Shown piece after piece: positions 43,723 through 52,396 of a stretch of DNA of 64,000 nucleotides. Origin of the DNA: Burkholderia savannae (GTDB lineage: Bacteria > Pseudomonadota > Gammaproteobacteria > Burkholderiales > Burkholderiaceae); contig NZ_CP013418.1 of assembly GCF_001524445.2 (NCBI RefSeq), forward strand, positions 1,240,001 through 1,304,000, read 5' to 3'. Every line of letters starts with the position of its first letter. The first letter of the stretch is position 1. The notes beneath the pieces were generated by a model. The model was not told where the DNA came from and searched no databases. It worked only from the letters and a program-made list of their open reading frames with translations. The position numbers were made by a program, and so were the translations under genes.

Positions 43723-45528
43723 TCAGATCTGGTCGAGCCCGACGCGAGATAGCAGTTCAGAGAATCTGGGATCGAAGCGAGCGCTGTCGAAGGTAGGTTC
43801 TGTCCTGAGCTCAATGAAGTCAGGACTGTGCTCATCGTAGGCTTTTTCCAGCCAGCCGAAGGTCTGCTCTTTGTCCCCGAGCGATCCAAACACTTTCGCC
43901 ATGTTGTAGGGGTGGACGTAGTGCTTCTCGGATTCCGTCTCCAGCGCATCCATGATCTGCTGCATGTCCGCGCGCATGCCGGCGGCAGCGTAGGTCTGGG
44001 CCAGCCCCATCAGCGTCTCAGTGCTCCTGCCGGAAAGCGTGACAGCCTTCTGCATTTCCTCGATTGCTTCATGGAACAACTTCTGTTGCTGGTAAACCAG
44101 CCCCAGCCTGAAGTGAAGCAGAAAGTGGTTTGGATCGATTTCCAGGGCTTTACGGAGTTCTTCCCGTGCCGGGTCGTATTGCCGAGCAAGGTACAAGATG
44201 ATGGCAACCGATGAATTCAGCACGGAATTCAAGGGGTCCATCTGTTGGGACTGCCTGACCCTGGCAATGGCTTCTTCGGCTCTGCCGGCCATCATGAGGT
44301 ATTCCGCGTACCAGTAGTAGGCGATCGCGTGTCCTGGATTCAGTTCAATGGCGCGCAGGAAATCCTGTTCCAGATCGACCCAATCCCAATCGTGCAAACG
44401 TACATGGGCCAGTGACGCATAAGCCTCACCCAAATCGGGTTCAATCTGCAGCGCTTTCCTGGCTGCCATTTTTGCTTGATGAAACGTTTCGCGCGCAGGG
44501 CTCACGCCGCGACACGCAAGCATCGTGTAAGCATCGGCCACTCCGTCGTAGGCGGCCGCAAAGTTCGGCTGGTGTTCAATAGCGAGCTGAAAATACTCAA
44601 TGCTCTTTCGCATTCCTTCTTCGGTGCGCTTGGACCAGAAGTGACGCCCCTTGAGATACGCTTCGTGCGCCTGCGCATCAATGACAGGAGTACGGTCTAA
44701 ACGCCCTTGCTCGTGCGGCGTGAGCTTGATCTCGATTTCGCGGGCAATTGCCTTGGCCACCTCGATCTGGAGTGCCAGGATGTCACGTCGGTTCCCCTCG
44801 TAGGTCTCGGCCCAAAGGTGCGTTTCGTCGCTTACCCGGATGAGCTGCGCCGCAACCCGTACCCGATCTCCGGCACGCCGGACGCTTCCCTCAAGCACGT
44901 GGGAAACCCCGAGGTCTTGGCCGATCTGATGAATGGTCTTGGTCGTGGATTTGTAGCGCATCGCCGAAGTCCGGGCGATGACACCCAGGCGCTCCGGGCT
45001 GAGCCGGGCAAGTTGGGTGATCATGTCTTCAGTTAAGCCCTCACTGAAGTAATCATATTTGTCGCCGCCACCAAGACTTTCGAACGGAAGCACGACCAGT
45101 ATCACTCGCCCCTCCGATAGCCATGGATGATTTGGGAGCGGTAATGCTTCCGGTTCACTCGGTTCGCTTTCCACCAGCGCCCCGTCGTTAGGTTGCAAGC
45201 GCCCCGCTCCATCCTCCGTGAGCGGCGGCCTTCCTGGGATGGCAGTGACCGGTCGGTGCCGGTTCCGATACAGCGCATCAGCCACAATGATTGCGATGCC
45301 AACAAAGACAATCACCGGCCGGGCATCGAGCGCCAAGCGCGACAAATGCTCCACCCTCTCCGGCGCCGCAATATTGCGGACGAGTCGAGCGATGAATTCC
45401 TGCGGCGCGAAGCCGGTAAGCGCCAAGAGAACGCCCCCAATGAACCATTCGCTAACCCGCTCTCGCAACATCGCCCACAGGCGCCTCCTTATTCGCTGCG
45501 GGGTTCGTCCGTCTTTTTCGTCTTCCAT
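43723..45528 (-). CDS. Membrane-anchored TolB-like N-domain plus TPR protein
   Basis: A 601-residue protein. Two helices near the N-terminus (about 25-42, EWFIGGVLLALTGFAP; 68-88, ARPVIVFVGIAIIVADALY) anchor it in the membrane. A TolB-like/adenylate-cyclase-associated domain follows (about 140-265: ILVVLPFESLGGGDKYDYFS, EGLTEDMITQLARLSPERLG, LGVSHVLEGSVRRAGDRVRV). The rest (about 290-560) is TPR repeats such as YDPAREELRKALEIDPNHFL. The usual N-terminal cyclase or DNA-binding domain is absent, replaced by membrane helices. The DNA is less GC-rich than the neighbours, a sign of transfer. The role is probably protein-protein scaffolding; the target is unknown. Start at 45528 has GGGGACGCC upstream. 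Confidence 0.82.
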   Translation of the reverse strand: MEDEKDGRTPQRIRRRLWAMLRERVSEWFIGGVLLALTGFAPQEFIARLVRNIAAPERVEHLSRLALDARPVIVFVGIAIIVADALYRNRHRPVTAIPGRPPLTEDGAGRLQPNDGALVESEPSEPEALPLPNHPWLSEGRVILVVLPFESLGGGDKYDYFSEGLTEDMITQLARLSPERLGVIARTSAMRYKSTTKTIHQIGQDLGVSHVLEGSVRRAGDRVRVAAQLIRVSDETHLWAETYEGNRRDILALQIEVAKAIAREIEIKLTPHEQGRLDRTPVIDAQAHEAYLKGRHFWSKRTEEGMRKSIEYFQLAIEHQPNFAAAYDGVADAYTMLACRGVSPARETFHQAKMAARKALQIEPDLGEAYASLAHVRLHDWDWVDLEQDFLRAIELNPGHAIAYYWYAEYLMMAGRAEEAIARVRQSQQMDPLNSVLNSSVAIILYLARQYDPAREELRKALEIDPNHFLLHFRLGLVYQQQKLFHEAIEEMQKAVTLSGRSTETLMGLAQTYAAAGMRADMQQIMDALETESEKHYVHPYNMAKVFGSLGDKEQTFGWLEKAYDEHSPDFIELRTEPTFDSARFDPRFSELLSRVGLDQI

Positions 45529-45794
45529 GGCGTCCCCGCATAGAGTCGTGTCGACCAGGCGTTACGGTCCCTGACGCGGCACAGGAAGTGGGAGGTGGGC
45601 TAAGGCGCACACGCCGTCGCAATCTTCGCACGGCATTGTCTATGCCTACACAAACAGCGCTCATTGTTCCTGTGGCACGAGATAGCGCAGCGCTGCGGTC
45701 CGCGAATAGCCTTCAAGTGACTCGAACGATTCGTGCGCGCGGGAGGATCAAGAAGATTGCAATTCGTACCACGCCAACATAGCTACATGAATAA

Positions 45795-46107
45795 CTATCT
45801 GCTTTTCTCAAACGAAAATCTACACACCACCGCGCAGACCACCCAGCCCGTGGAAATCAACAGATCCATGCCGTAGCGCTCGCGGATACCGGCGAGCCAC
45901 GGCCCCGAATTGAAGGAAGGCCTCGGCATCGGCACGCGTCTTCCACCGATAGACGCCGCCTGCCCAGCCGTCCTCGGCATAAATGAACTGCTTGCAGGTG
46001 AGCCCCGGTACCGTCCGAAAGCCCGGCGCGATCTTGCGGAAATGCTCTTCGCAGGCCTTGATGTCGATGCTCGGCGGCAGACGATATTGGACGATTGCAG
46101 TGATCAT
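45795..46107 (-). pseudogene. Frameshifted YdhR-like monooxygenase
   Basis: The frame from ATG at 46107 reads MITAIVQYRLPPSIDIKACE, FRKIAPGFRTVPGLTCKQFI and AGGVYRWKTRADAEAF, the standard body of YdhR-family (dimeric alpha-beta barrel) monooxygenases. Near 45910 the expected continuation jumps to another frame: SGPWLAGIRERYGMDLLIST, then GWVVCAVV to a stop at 45795. The two pieces join into one normal ~100-residue protein if one frameshift is restored. Without it, the 95-residue product lacks the last third of the fold. It begins 7 bases after the end of the molybdopterin-oxidoreductase fragment, so the two were an operon. Confidence 0.7.
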
Positions 46108-46114
46108 GGCGCGT

Positions 46115-46610
46115 TCAGACTATCTGAACCGGAAACTCGTGGATCGTGTTGTTGCCGTACCTCAATCGGTTCCACTCGACGCATTCGGCGCTGAGTCCGG
46201 CCGGCAAGGTCCGTGGCGCGGGCGCGCAGAGCAACAACGCCCGGTTCACGGACTCGCGTGATCAGTTCCCACCATTGCCAACTGCGACGCTTGCGCTCGC
46301 CGACGAGATGCGATTCCTGCCAGCTTCCGTCGCCCACGCTTGCCTCCACGCGGGCAATCGGCCCGGCGCCGGACCAGGCGACCCCACGGATGGCCAGTTC
46401 GCCGCACTGAACCTCCTGGCCGGGCGCCGGTTCGGTGATCAAAGCCCACACCTGCCGGAGCGTGACAGGCTCACGGACCGCCACGCCGCGCAAGAACGCA
46501 ACGAAGAAACGACCTTCGAGCGGCATCGCGCCGACACCATCGACACCGATGCCGCCGCCCGGCTGTCCCGCCGCATCAGGACGATCCGCCGAACAAGCGC
46601 GCCCGTCCAT
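46115..46610 (-). pseudogene. Truncated and frameshifted sulfite-oxidase-type Mo-co oxidoreductase (C-terminal domain)
   Basis: Only the Mo-co dimerisation (Ig-like) domain remains: VWALITEPAPGQEVQCGELA, IRGVAWSGAGPIARVEASVG, SWQWWELITRV and LRARATDLAGRTQ. After GRTQ (about 46205) the expected tail, VEWNRLRYGNNTIHEFPVQI, is found in a different frame and ends at a TGA at 46115-46117. So the gene has lost one base there. The N-terminal oxidoreductase domain with the molybdopterin-binding Cys is missing altogether, and upstream sequence up to 46610 is not in frame with any recognisable part. It is followed after 7 bases by the frameshifted YdhR-like gene. Confidence 0.7.
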
Positions 46611-46664
46611 GGATCGCGCAGCCCGTCCGAGCCGTTTCGCGCGGATCGAGCGAACGCCGCTCGC

Positions 46665-47387
46665 CTACTTCGCGATGTAGATCCCGGTCGTCGGGCACGT
46701 GCCCTGCGTGCCCGCATCCGTCACGAGCGACGCCGCGCTCGGGAACTGCGACGTCGCATCCGTCTTCACCGAAATCCACGCTTCGGTGAAGTAGCTGACA
46801 TAGTTGACCTTCACGCATTTGAGCGACACCGCGCTGCGCGTGTTGCTGCCGAACGCGCCTTCGAACGCGTTCAGCAACTGCGTGCGCGTCACGTTGTTGC
46901 CCGCGTTCGATTGCAGGAACGTGTTGAACGACGTGGTCGACAGACGGCTCACCATCCCCGTCGCATTGTTCCAGTACGCATCGGCCGACGGCGCCTGCGC
47001 GCAAGTGCCGTGCTTGTACCACTCGTGCTTGTCGAGGCACGACGCAACGCCCGGCATGTACGTCGACAGCGTGGCGAGCGTCGACGAGCTGACCGGGTAC
47101 GGGTCCATGCTGCACCACTGATGGCCGTTGTCGAGGTCGACCTCGTTTTGCGGCACACCGCAGAAGAACGGCTGGTTGCCGTCGTAATTGTTCGGCCACA
47201 GGCCGTGCAGCGACAGGTTCGTCGACGCGTACGAACCCGACAGCGCATTGCATTCGGTCGCGCTGTGCGTCGCGCAGAAGCCAGGCTCCCAGGACGATGC
47301 GAGCAACAGATAGTCGTATGCGTTGGCGGTGTTGCAAGCCGACGCGACGGCAAGCGCGCACGCGGTGCGCGCGAAGGTACGAAACAT
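46665..47387 (-). CDS. Secreted RNase T2 family ribonuclease
   Basis: A 240-residue exported T2 ribonuclease. The signal peptide (MFRTFARTACALAVASA) is cleaved near ANA|YD, residue 23. The two active-site segments are intact: CAS I LSLHGLWPNNYDG with H61, and CAS II DKHEWYKHGTCA with E122 and H126. Eight or so cysteines are placed as in bacterial T2 enzymes and would form disulfides. The enzyme cleaves single-stranded RNA in the periplasm or outside. The start at 47387 opens the signal peptide and has GAGGGGGCCGGT upstream. It stands alone, next to the decayed oxidoreductase. Confidence 0.9.
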   Translation of the reverse strand: MFRTFARTACALAVASACNTANAYDYLLLASSWEPGFCATHSATECNALSGSYASTNLSLHGLWPNNYDGNQPFFCGVPQNEVDLDNGHQWCSMDPYPVSSSTLATLSTYMPGVASCLDKHEWYKHGTCAQAPSADAYWNNATGMVSRLSTTSFNTFLQSNAGNNVTRTQLLNAFEGAFGSNTRSAVSLKCVKVNYVSYFTEAWISVKTDATSQFPSAASLVTDAGTQGTCPTTGIYIAK

Positions 47388-47749
47388 ACCGGCCCCCTCA
47401 GTATGGACGCGGCGGCCGCGCGAGCGGCGCCGCGATGTTGGTGAACTGTCGGGTGCCTATTGTGCTTTCGTCAATATTGCAGCGGTGTGACTTTGCGAGG
47501 GCGCGACGACACAAGCCGCGCGATGGAGACGACGGTCGGCGCAAGGCGAGCGAGGTTTGCGGCTGGGCCTGTGATCGCACGCGTCGGCGAGGATGTTCGG
47601 CGTGAACGTTTCAAACGAGAACGCCAAACGGCGCGCCGTAAAGCGACACCTGCGCGCGCCGGCGGCTTCATCGTCGTCGAAAAAATACGTCGCATGCCGA
47701 ATAATCACGCGGCCCCGCCGTCCCTCGTTCGACGGGACCGCCTTTCGCG
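47388..47749. other. Intergenic region between RNase T2 and SfnG genes
   Basis: About 360 bases with the RNase T2 promoter side and the end of the SfnG transcript. A moderately AT-richer stretch lies at 47455-47500. No gene or strong hairpin seen. Confidence 0.45.
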
Positions 47750-48844
47750 TCAGGCCGGCTGCGCGTCGCGCTGCCGCTCCAGTTCACGCACGAGCGGCAG
47801 CACGCGCTTGCCGAAATACTCGACTTCCTCGAGATAGTGGAGGAATCCGCCCAGCACGAGATCGACGCCGATCGCCTTCAGCGCGACGATCCGCTCGGCG
47901 ATCTGCTCTGGCGTGCCGATCAGGTTCGTCTTGAAACCGTCGTTGTACTGAACGAGATCGGCGAACTTCGAATCGGCCCACATCCCCTGCCCTTCGGGCG
48001 CGGCCTTGCCCGCCTGCTTGACCGCGTGGCCGAACGCGTTGACGGCGTCGACGTCCGCGTGGCGCACGATCTCGTCGAGCACGTCGCGCGCCTCGCGTTC
48101 GGTGTCGCGCGCGATGATGAACGCGTTGACGCCGAACTTCACCTGCCGCCCCTGCGCGGCCGCTGCCGCGCGGATCTCGTCGATCTGCGCGCGGTGGCCG
48201 TCGAGCGTGTTGCCGTTCATGAAGTACCAGTCGGACACGGCGGCCGCCATCCGGCGCGCGGCCGGCGAATTGCCGCCCTGGAAGACTTCCGGATGCGGAT
48301 GCTGCAGCGGCTTCGGCTTGAGCGTGTAGTCGTTGAATCGATAGAAGTCGCCCTTGAACGTGAAATTGTCCTGCGTCCAGACGCCCTTCACCGCGCGAAT
48401 GAATTCCTCGGAGCGGCGATAGCGCTCGTCGTGCTCGAGCCACGGCTCGCCGATCGCGGTGAATTCGCCCTTGAACCAGCCGCTCACGACGTTGATCGCG
48501 ACGCGCCCCTGATTCAATTGATCGATCGTCGCGAGCTGCTTCGCGACGACGGCCGGATGCCACGGCCCCGGCAGGATCGCGGCGATCACCTTGAGGCGCT
48601 CGGTCGCGGCCAGCAGCGCGTGGCTGAACGCGACGGATTCGTGCTGATATTCGGCGCCGTAGCCGGCCGTGAAGCGGATCTGCGACAGCGCGTAGTCGAA
48701 GCCGCTCTTCTCGGCGAGCTGCGCGAGACGGCGGTTGTAGTCGATATCCCAGCTCGTGCGCTGCTCGATCTTGCTGACGACCAGGCCGCCGCTGACGTTG
48801 GGCACCCAGTAGGCGAACTTGAGGGGGTCCGGCTCGTGACTCAT
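47750..48844 (-). CDS. sfnG: FMNH2-dependent dimethyl sulfone monooxygenase SfnG
   Basis: A 364-residue bacterial-luciferase-like (LLM) flavin monooxygenase. The opening PLKFAYWVPNVSGGLVVSKI and the blocks DIDYNRRLAQLAEKSGFDYA, LSQIRFTAGYGAEYQHESVA, RVAINVVSGWFKGEFTAIGE and PWLEHDERYRRSEEFI are characteristic of SfnG. It converts dimethyl sulfone to methanesulfinate using reduced FMN, supplying sulfur when sulfate is scarce. The length (364) is usual. The start at 48844 (MSHEPDP) has AAGGAACGATCCG upstream. No sfnR-type sigma-54 activator or flavin reductase gene is adjacent, and no other sulfonate genes are in the window. Confidence 0.93.
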   Translation of the reverse strand: MSHEPDPLKFAYWVPNVSGGLVVSKIEQRTSWDIDYNRRLAQLAEKSGFDYALSQIRFTAGYGAEYQHESVAFSHALLAATERLKVIAAILPGPWHPAVVAKQLATIDQLNQGRVAINVVSGWFKGEFTAIGEPWLEHDERYRRSEEFIRAVKGVWTQDNFTFKGDFYRFNDYTLKPKPLQHPHPEVFQGGNSPAARRMAAAVSDWYFMNGNTLDGHRAQIDEIRAAAAAQGRQVKFGVNAFIIARDTEREARDVLDEIVRHADVDAVNAFGHAVKQAGKAAPEGQGMWADSKFADLVQYNDGFKTNLIGTPEQIAERIVALKAIGVDLVLGGFLHYLEEVEYFGKRVLPLVRELERQRDAQPA

Positions 48845-49214
48845 CGGATCGTTCCTTGAAGCATGAAGGGGACGGCGGGAAATCGGCGGCGCGCGGCCGG
48901 CCGGTCGGCGATGGCCCTCGGGCGCGCCGCCCGCGCGCGGCGTTCTGTCTCGGCGCATCGTAGGGCGGCCCGGTATTTCGGCCAACCAATGAATCCAGCT
49001 ATCGATGCCCGCTGCGGCGAGATATGTAAATGACGCATTTCGGCGGCCAAAACGGCGCCGTTGCGCCGCTTCGGCCCGCGCCGTGTCACGAACTGTCGAA
49101 ATATTGAGGAAATTTGTCGCCGCATTGAACCCGGCGCGCGTTTCCGTATTCCAATGTCCGGTTTGCATTTTCATTACAATTGCTCGCCTGCCACGCCTTA
49201 CCGCTCTGCCTCCC
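48845..49214. other. Divergent promoter region of sfnG and macA
   Basis: About 370 bases between the divergent sfnG and macA starts. The part at 49090-49200 is AT-richer (TTGAGGAAATTTG, TTGCATTTTCATTACAATTG) and fits the macA promoter, with TTGCAT and TACAAT at about 49167 and 49178 (spacing short of ideal). No gene. Confidence 0.4.
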
Positions 49215-50423
49215 ATGAAAAAAAACCAACGCCGCTGGATCGCCGCGGCGGCCGGCGCCGTCGTGCTTGCCTCGCTCGCCGTGCTCTATCAGCGCTTCGT
49301 TGCGAAGGACAAAGCGCCGCGCTATCTGACCGCGAAGGTCGCCCGCGCCGATCTCGAGAACGCCGTGCTGGCCACGGGCACGCTGCACGCGTTCAAGCAG
49401 GTCGACGTCGGCGCGCAGGTGTCCGGCCAGCTGAAATCGCTGAAGGTGAAGCTCGGCGACAAGGTGACGAAGGATCAATGGCTCGCCGAGATCGACCCGG
49501 TGATCTCGCAGAACGAGTTGCGCCAGGCCGAGGCAAACGTCGACAACCTGGTCGCGCAGAAGCGCTCGAGCGCCGCGCAGTTCAAGCAGGCCGAGCTCGC
49601 GTTCAAGCGGCAGCAACAGATGCTGCCCGACGACGCGACGTCGCGCCAGGATTACGAGGCGGCCGCCGCGACGCTCGACGTGCAGCGCGCGAGCCTCGTC
49701 GCGCTCGACGCGCAGATCCGCGCGGCGCGAATCAAGATCGAGACCGCGCGCGCGAACCTCGGCTATACGCGCATCGTCGCGCCGATGGGCGGCGAGGTAG
49801 TCGCGATCGTCACGCAGCAGGGCCAGACGGTGATCGCGCAGCAGCAGGCGCCCGTGATCCTGAAGCTCGCCGAGCTCGACACGATGACGGTCAAGGCGCA
49901 GGTGTCGGAGGCGGACGTGATCCGCATCCATCCCGATCAGGCCGCGTACTTCACGATCCTGGGCGAACCCGACAAGCGTTACTACGGCAAGCTGCGCGCG
50001 ATCGAGCCCGCGCCGCAGAACTTCCTCGACACGCAAGGCGGCATCGGCGGCATGAGCGGCGGCGGCTCGTCGAAAGCGAACACCGCGGTGTTCTACAACG
50101 CGCTCTTCGAAGTGCCGAATCCCGGCCGCCGGCTGCGCATCTCGATGACCGCGCAAGTGAACATCCTGCTCGGCACCGCGCGCCGCGCGCTCAACATCCC
50201 CGTCGCCGCGCTCGGCGCGAAGGACAAGGACGGCACGTATCCGGTGCGCGTCGTCGGCGCCGACGACAAGGTCGCGACGCGCAAGATCCGCACCGGCATC
50301 AACAACAGCGTGAAGGTCGAGGTGCTCTCGGGCCTCGCGGAAGGCGAGCGCGTGATCATCGGCGATGCGAACGAGCCCGCGGCCGCGGGCGCGGGCGCGG
50401 CCGCGTCCGACGCGGGGAGCTGA
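49215..50423 (+). CDS. macA: MacA-like periplasmic adaptor of a tripartite efflux ABC pump
   Basis: A 402-residue membrane-fusion protein with one N-terminal helix (about 8-26, WIAAAAGAVVLASLAVLY). The order is lipoyl half 1 (FKQVDVGAQVSGQLKSLKVK), a coiled-coil hairpin (about 105-180, with QAEANVDNLVAQKRSSAAQF), then lipoyl half 2 and barrel (YTRIVAPMGGEVVAIVTQQG, VIAQQQAPVILKLAELDTMT). The membrane-proximal domain ends near residue 390. MacA links MacB to an outer-membrane channel. ATG at 49215 immediately precedes the anchor helix. A much longer in-frame reading upstream has no ribosome binding site. It overlaps nothing but is 2 bases from macB. Confidence 0.92.
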   Translation: MKKNQRRWIAAAAGAVVLASLAVLYQRFVAKDKAPRYLTAKVARADLENAVLATGTLHAFKQVDVGAQVSGQLKSLKVKLGDKVTKDQWLAEIDPVISQNELRQAEANVDNLVAQKRSSAAQFKQAELAFKRQQQMLPDDATSRQDYEAAAATLDVQRASLVALDAQIRAARIKIETARANLGYTRIVAPMGGEVVAIVTQQGQTVIAQQQAPVILKLAELDTMTVKAQVSEADVIRIHPDQAAYFTILGEPDKRYYGKLRAIEPAPQNFLDTQGGIGGMSGGGSSKANTAVFYNALFEVPNPGRRLRISMTAQVNILLGTARRALNIPVAALGAKDKDGTYPVRVVGADDKVATRKIRTGINNSVKVEVLSGLAEGERVIIGDANEPAAAGAGAAASDAGS

Positions 50424-50425
50424 CG

Positions 50426-52387
50426 ATGGCCGAGCCGCTGCTCCAGCTCACACAGGTCACGCGGCGCTTTCCCGCGGGCGACAAGGACGTCGTCGTGCTC
50501 GACGACGTGAATCTGTCGATCGACGCGGGCGAGATCGTCGCGATCATCGGCGCGTCCGGCTCGGGCAAGTCGACGCTGATGAACATCCTCGGCTGCCTCG
50601 ATCACCCGAGCTCGGGCAGCTACCGGGTCGGCGGCCGCGAGACGAGCGAGCTCGAAAGCGACGAGCTCGCGCGCCTGCGCCGCGAACACTTCGGCTTCAT
50701 CTTCCAGCGCTATCACCTGCTGCCGCATCTGTCGGCGGCCGCGAACGTCGAGATGCCGGCCGTCTACGCGGGCAGCGCGCACGCGCAGCGCCGCGAGCGC
50801 GCGCTGAAGCTGCTCGCGCGGCTCGGCCTGTCGGATCGCGCCGACCATCGGCCGAGCCAGCTGTCGGGCGGCCAGCAGCAGCGCGTCAGCATCGCGCGCG
50901 CGCTGATGAACGGCGGCGAAGTGATCCTCGCCGACGAACCGACGGGCGCGCTCGATTCGAAGAGCGGCCGCGAGGTGATCCGGGTCCTGCGCGAGCTGAA
51001 CGCGCTGGGGCACACCGTCATCATCGTCACGCACGACGAGCACGTCGCCGCGCACGCGCGCCGCATCATCGAGATCAGCGACGGCCGGATCGTCGGCGAC
51101 CGGCTCAACCCGCGCGCGGACGATGCCGACGGCGCGCGCAACGCGAGCGGCGACGCCGCGCCGCACCGCGCGCGCCGGCTGTCGGCGGGCGTCGGCCGCT
51201 TCGCCGAAGCGTTCCGGATGGCGTGGATCGCGCTCGTGTCGCATCGGCTGCGCACGCTGCTCACGATGCTCGGGATCATCATCGGCATTACGTCGGTCGT
51301 GTCGATCGTCGCGATCGGCGAAGGCGCGAAGCGCTACATGCTCGACGAGATCGGCAGCATCGGCACGAACACGATCAACGTCTATCCGGGCCGCGACTGG
51401 GGCGACAGCCGCGCGGACACGATCCAGACGCTCATGCCCGCCGACGCCTCCGCGCTCGCCGAACAGATCTACGTCGACAGCGCGACGCCCGAAACGTCGC
51501 GCAGCCTGCTGCTGCGCTATCGGAACGTCGACGTCAACGCGCTCGTGAGCGGCGTGGGCGAGCGCTTCTTCCAGGTGCGCGGGATGAAGATGGCGCAAGG
51601 CATCGCGTTCGGCCCCGACGAAGTGCGCCGCCAGGCGCAGGTCGCGGTGATCGACGAGAACACGCGCCGCAAGCTGTTCGGCGCGAATCCGAACCCGCTC
51701 GGCGAAGTGATCCTGATCGACAACCTGCCGTGCGTCGTGATCGGCGTGACCGCGGAAAAGAAGAGCGCGTTCGGCGACATGAAGAACCTCAACGCCTGGG
51801 TGCCGTACACGACCGCATCCGGGCGTCTGTTCGGCCAGCGCCATCTCGACAGCATCACGGTGCGCGTGCGCGACGGCCAACCGAGCGACGCCGCCGAGAA
51901 GAGCCTGACGAAGCTGATGCTGCAGCGGCACGGCCGCAAGGATTTCTTCACGTACAACATGGACAGCGTCGTCAAGACGGTCGAGAAGACCGGGCAGTCG
52001 CTCACGTTGCTGCTGTCGCTGATCGCGGTGATCTCGCTCGTCGTCGGCGGAATCGGCGTGATGAACATCATGCTCGTGTCGGTGACCGAGCGCACGCGCG
52101 AAATCGGCATCCGGATGGCGGTCGGCGCGCGGCAGGCGGACATCATGCAGCAGTTCCTCGTCGAAGCCGTGACCGTCTGCCTGATGGGCGGCGCGATCGG
52201 CATCGTGCTGTCGTTCGGCATGAGCTTCGTGTTTTCTCTGTTCGTCGATCAATGGAAGATGGTGTTCTCGGCCGGCTCGATCGCGTCCGCGTTCCTGTGC
52301 TCGACGCTGATCGGCGTCGTGTTCGGCTTCATGCCCGCGCGCAACGCGTCGCGGCTCGATCCGATCGATGCGCTCGCGCGCGATTGA
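50426..52387 (+). CDS. macB: MacB-like ABC transporter, fused ATPase/permease
   Basis: A 653-residue protein with an N-terminal ABC ATPase and C-terminal permease. The ATPase has Walker A IIGASGSGKST (residues 42-50 core), signature LSGGQQQR and Walker B VILADEPTGALD. The permease has an amphipathic helix and TM1 (about 265-300, LRTLLTMLGIIIGITSVVSI), a large periplasmic domain (about 310-520) and three helices at the end (LTLLLSLIAVISLVVGGIGV, then two more). This is the mechanotransmission design of MacB, moving substrates from periplasm to the outer-membrane channel. Start at 50426 lies 2 bases after macA's stop, so coupling is tight. The NodT-type channel gene follows 9 bases after it. 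Confidence 0.94.
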   Translation: MAEPLLQLTQVTRRFPAGDKDVVVLDDVNLSIDAGEIVAIIGASGSGKSTLMNILGCLDHPSSGSYRVGGRETSELESDELARLRREHFGFIFQRYHLLPHLSAAANVEMPAVYAGSAHAQRRERALKLLARLGLSDRADHRPSQLSGGQQQRVSIARALMNGGEVILADEPTGALDSKSGREVIRVLRELNALGHTVIIVTHDEHVAAHARRIIEISDGRIVGDRLNPRADDADGARNASGDAAPHRARRLSAGVGRFAEAFRMAWIALVSHRLRTLLTMLGIIIGITSVVSIVAIGEGAKRYMLDEIGSIGTNTINVYPGRDWGDSRADTIQTLMPADASALAEQIYVDSATPETSRSLLLRYRNVDVNALVSGVGERFFQVRGMKMAQGIAFGPDEVRRQAQVAVIDENTRRKLFGANPNPLGEVILIDNLPCVVIGVTAEKKSAFGDMKNLNAWVPYTTASGRLFGQRHLDSITVRVRDGQPSDAAEKSLTKLMLQRHGRKDFFTYNMDSVVKTVEKTGQSLTLLLSLIAVISLVVGGIGVMNIMLVSVTERTREIGIRMAVGARQADIMQQFLVEAVTVCLMGGAIGIVLSFGMSFVFSLFVDQWKMVFSAGSIASAFLCSTLIGVVFGFMPARNASRLDPIDALARD

Positions 52388-52396
52388 GGTGAAGCG

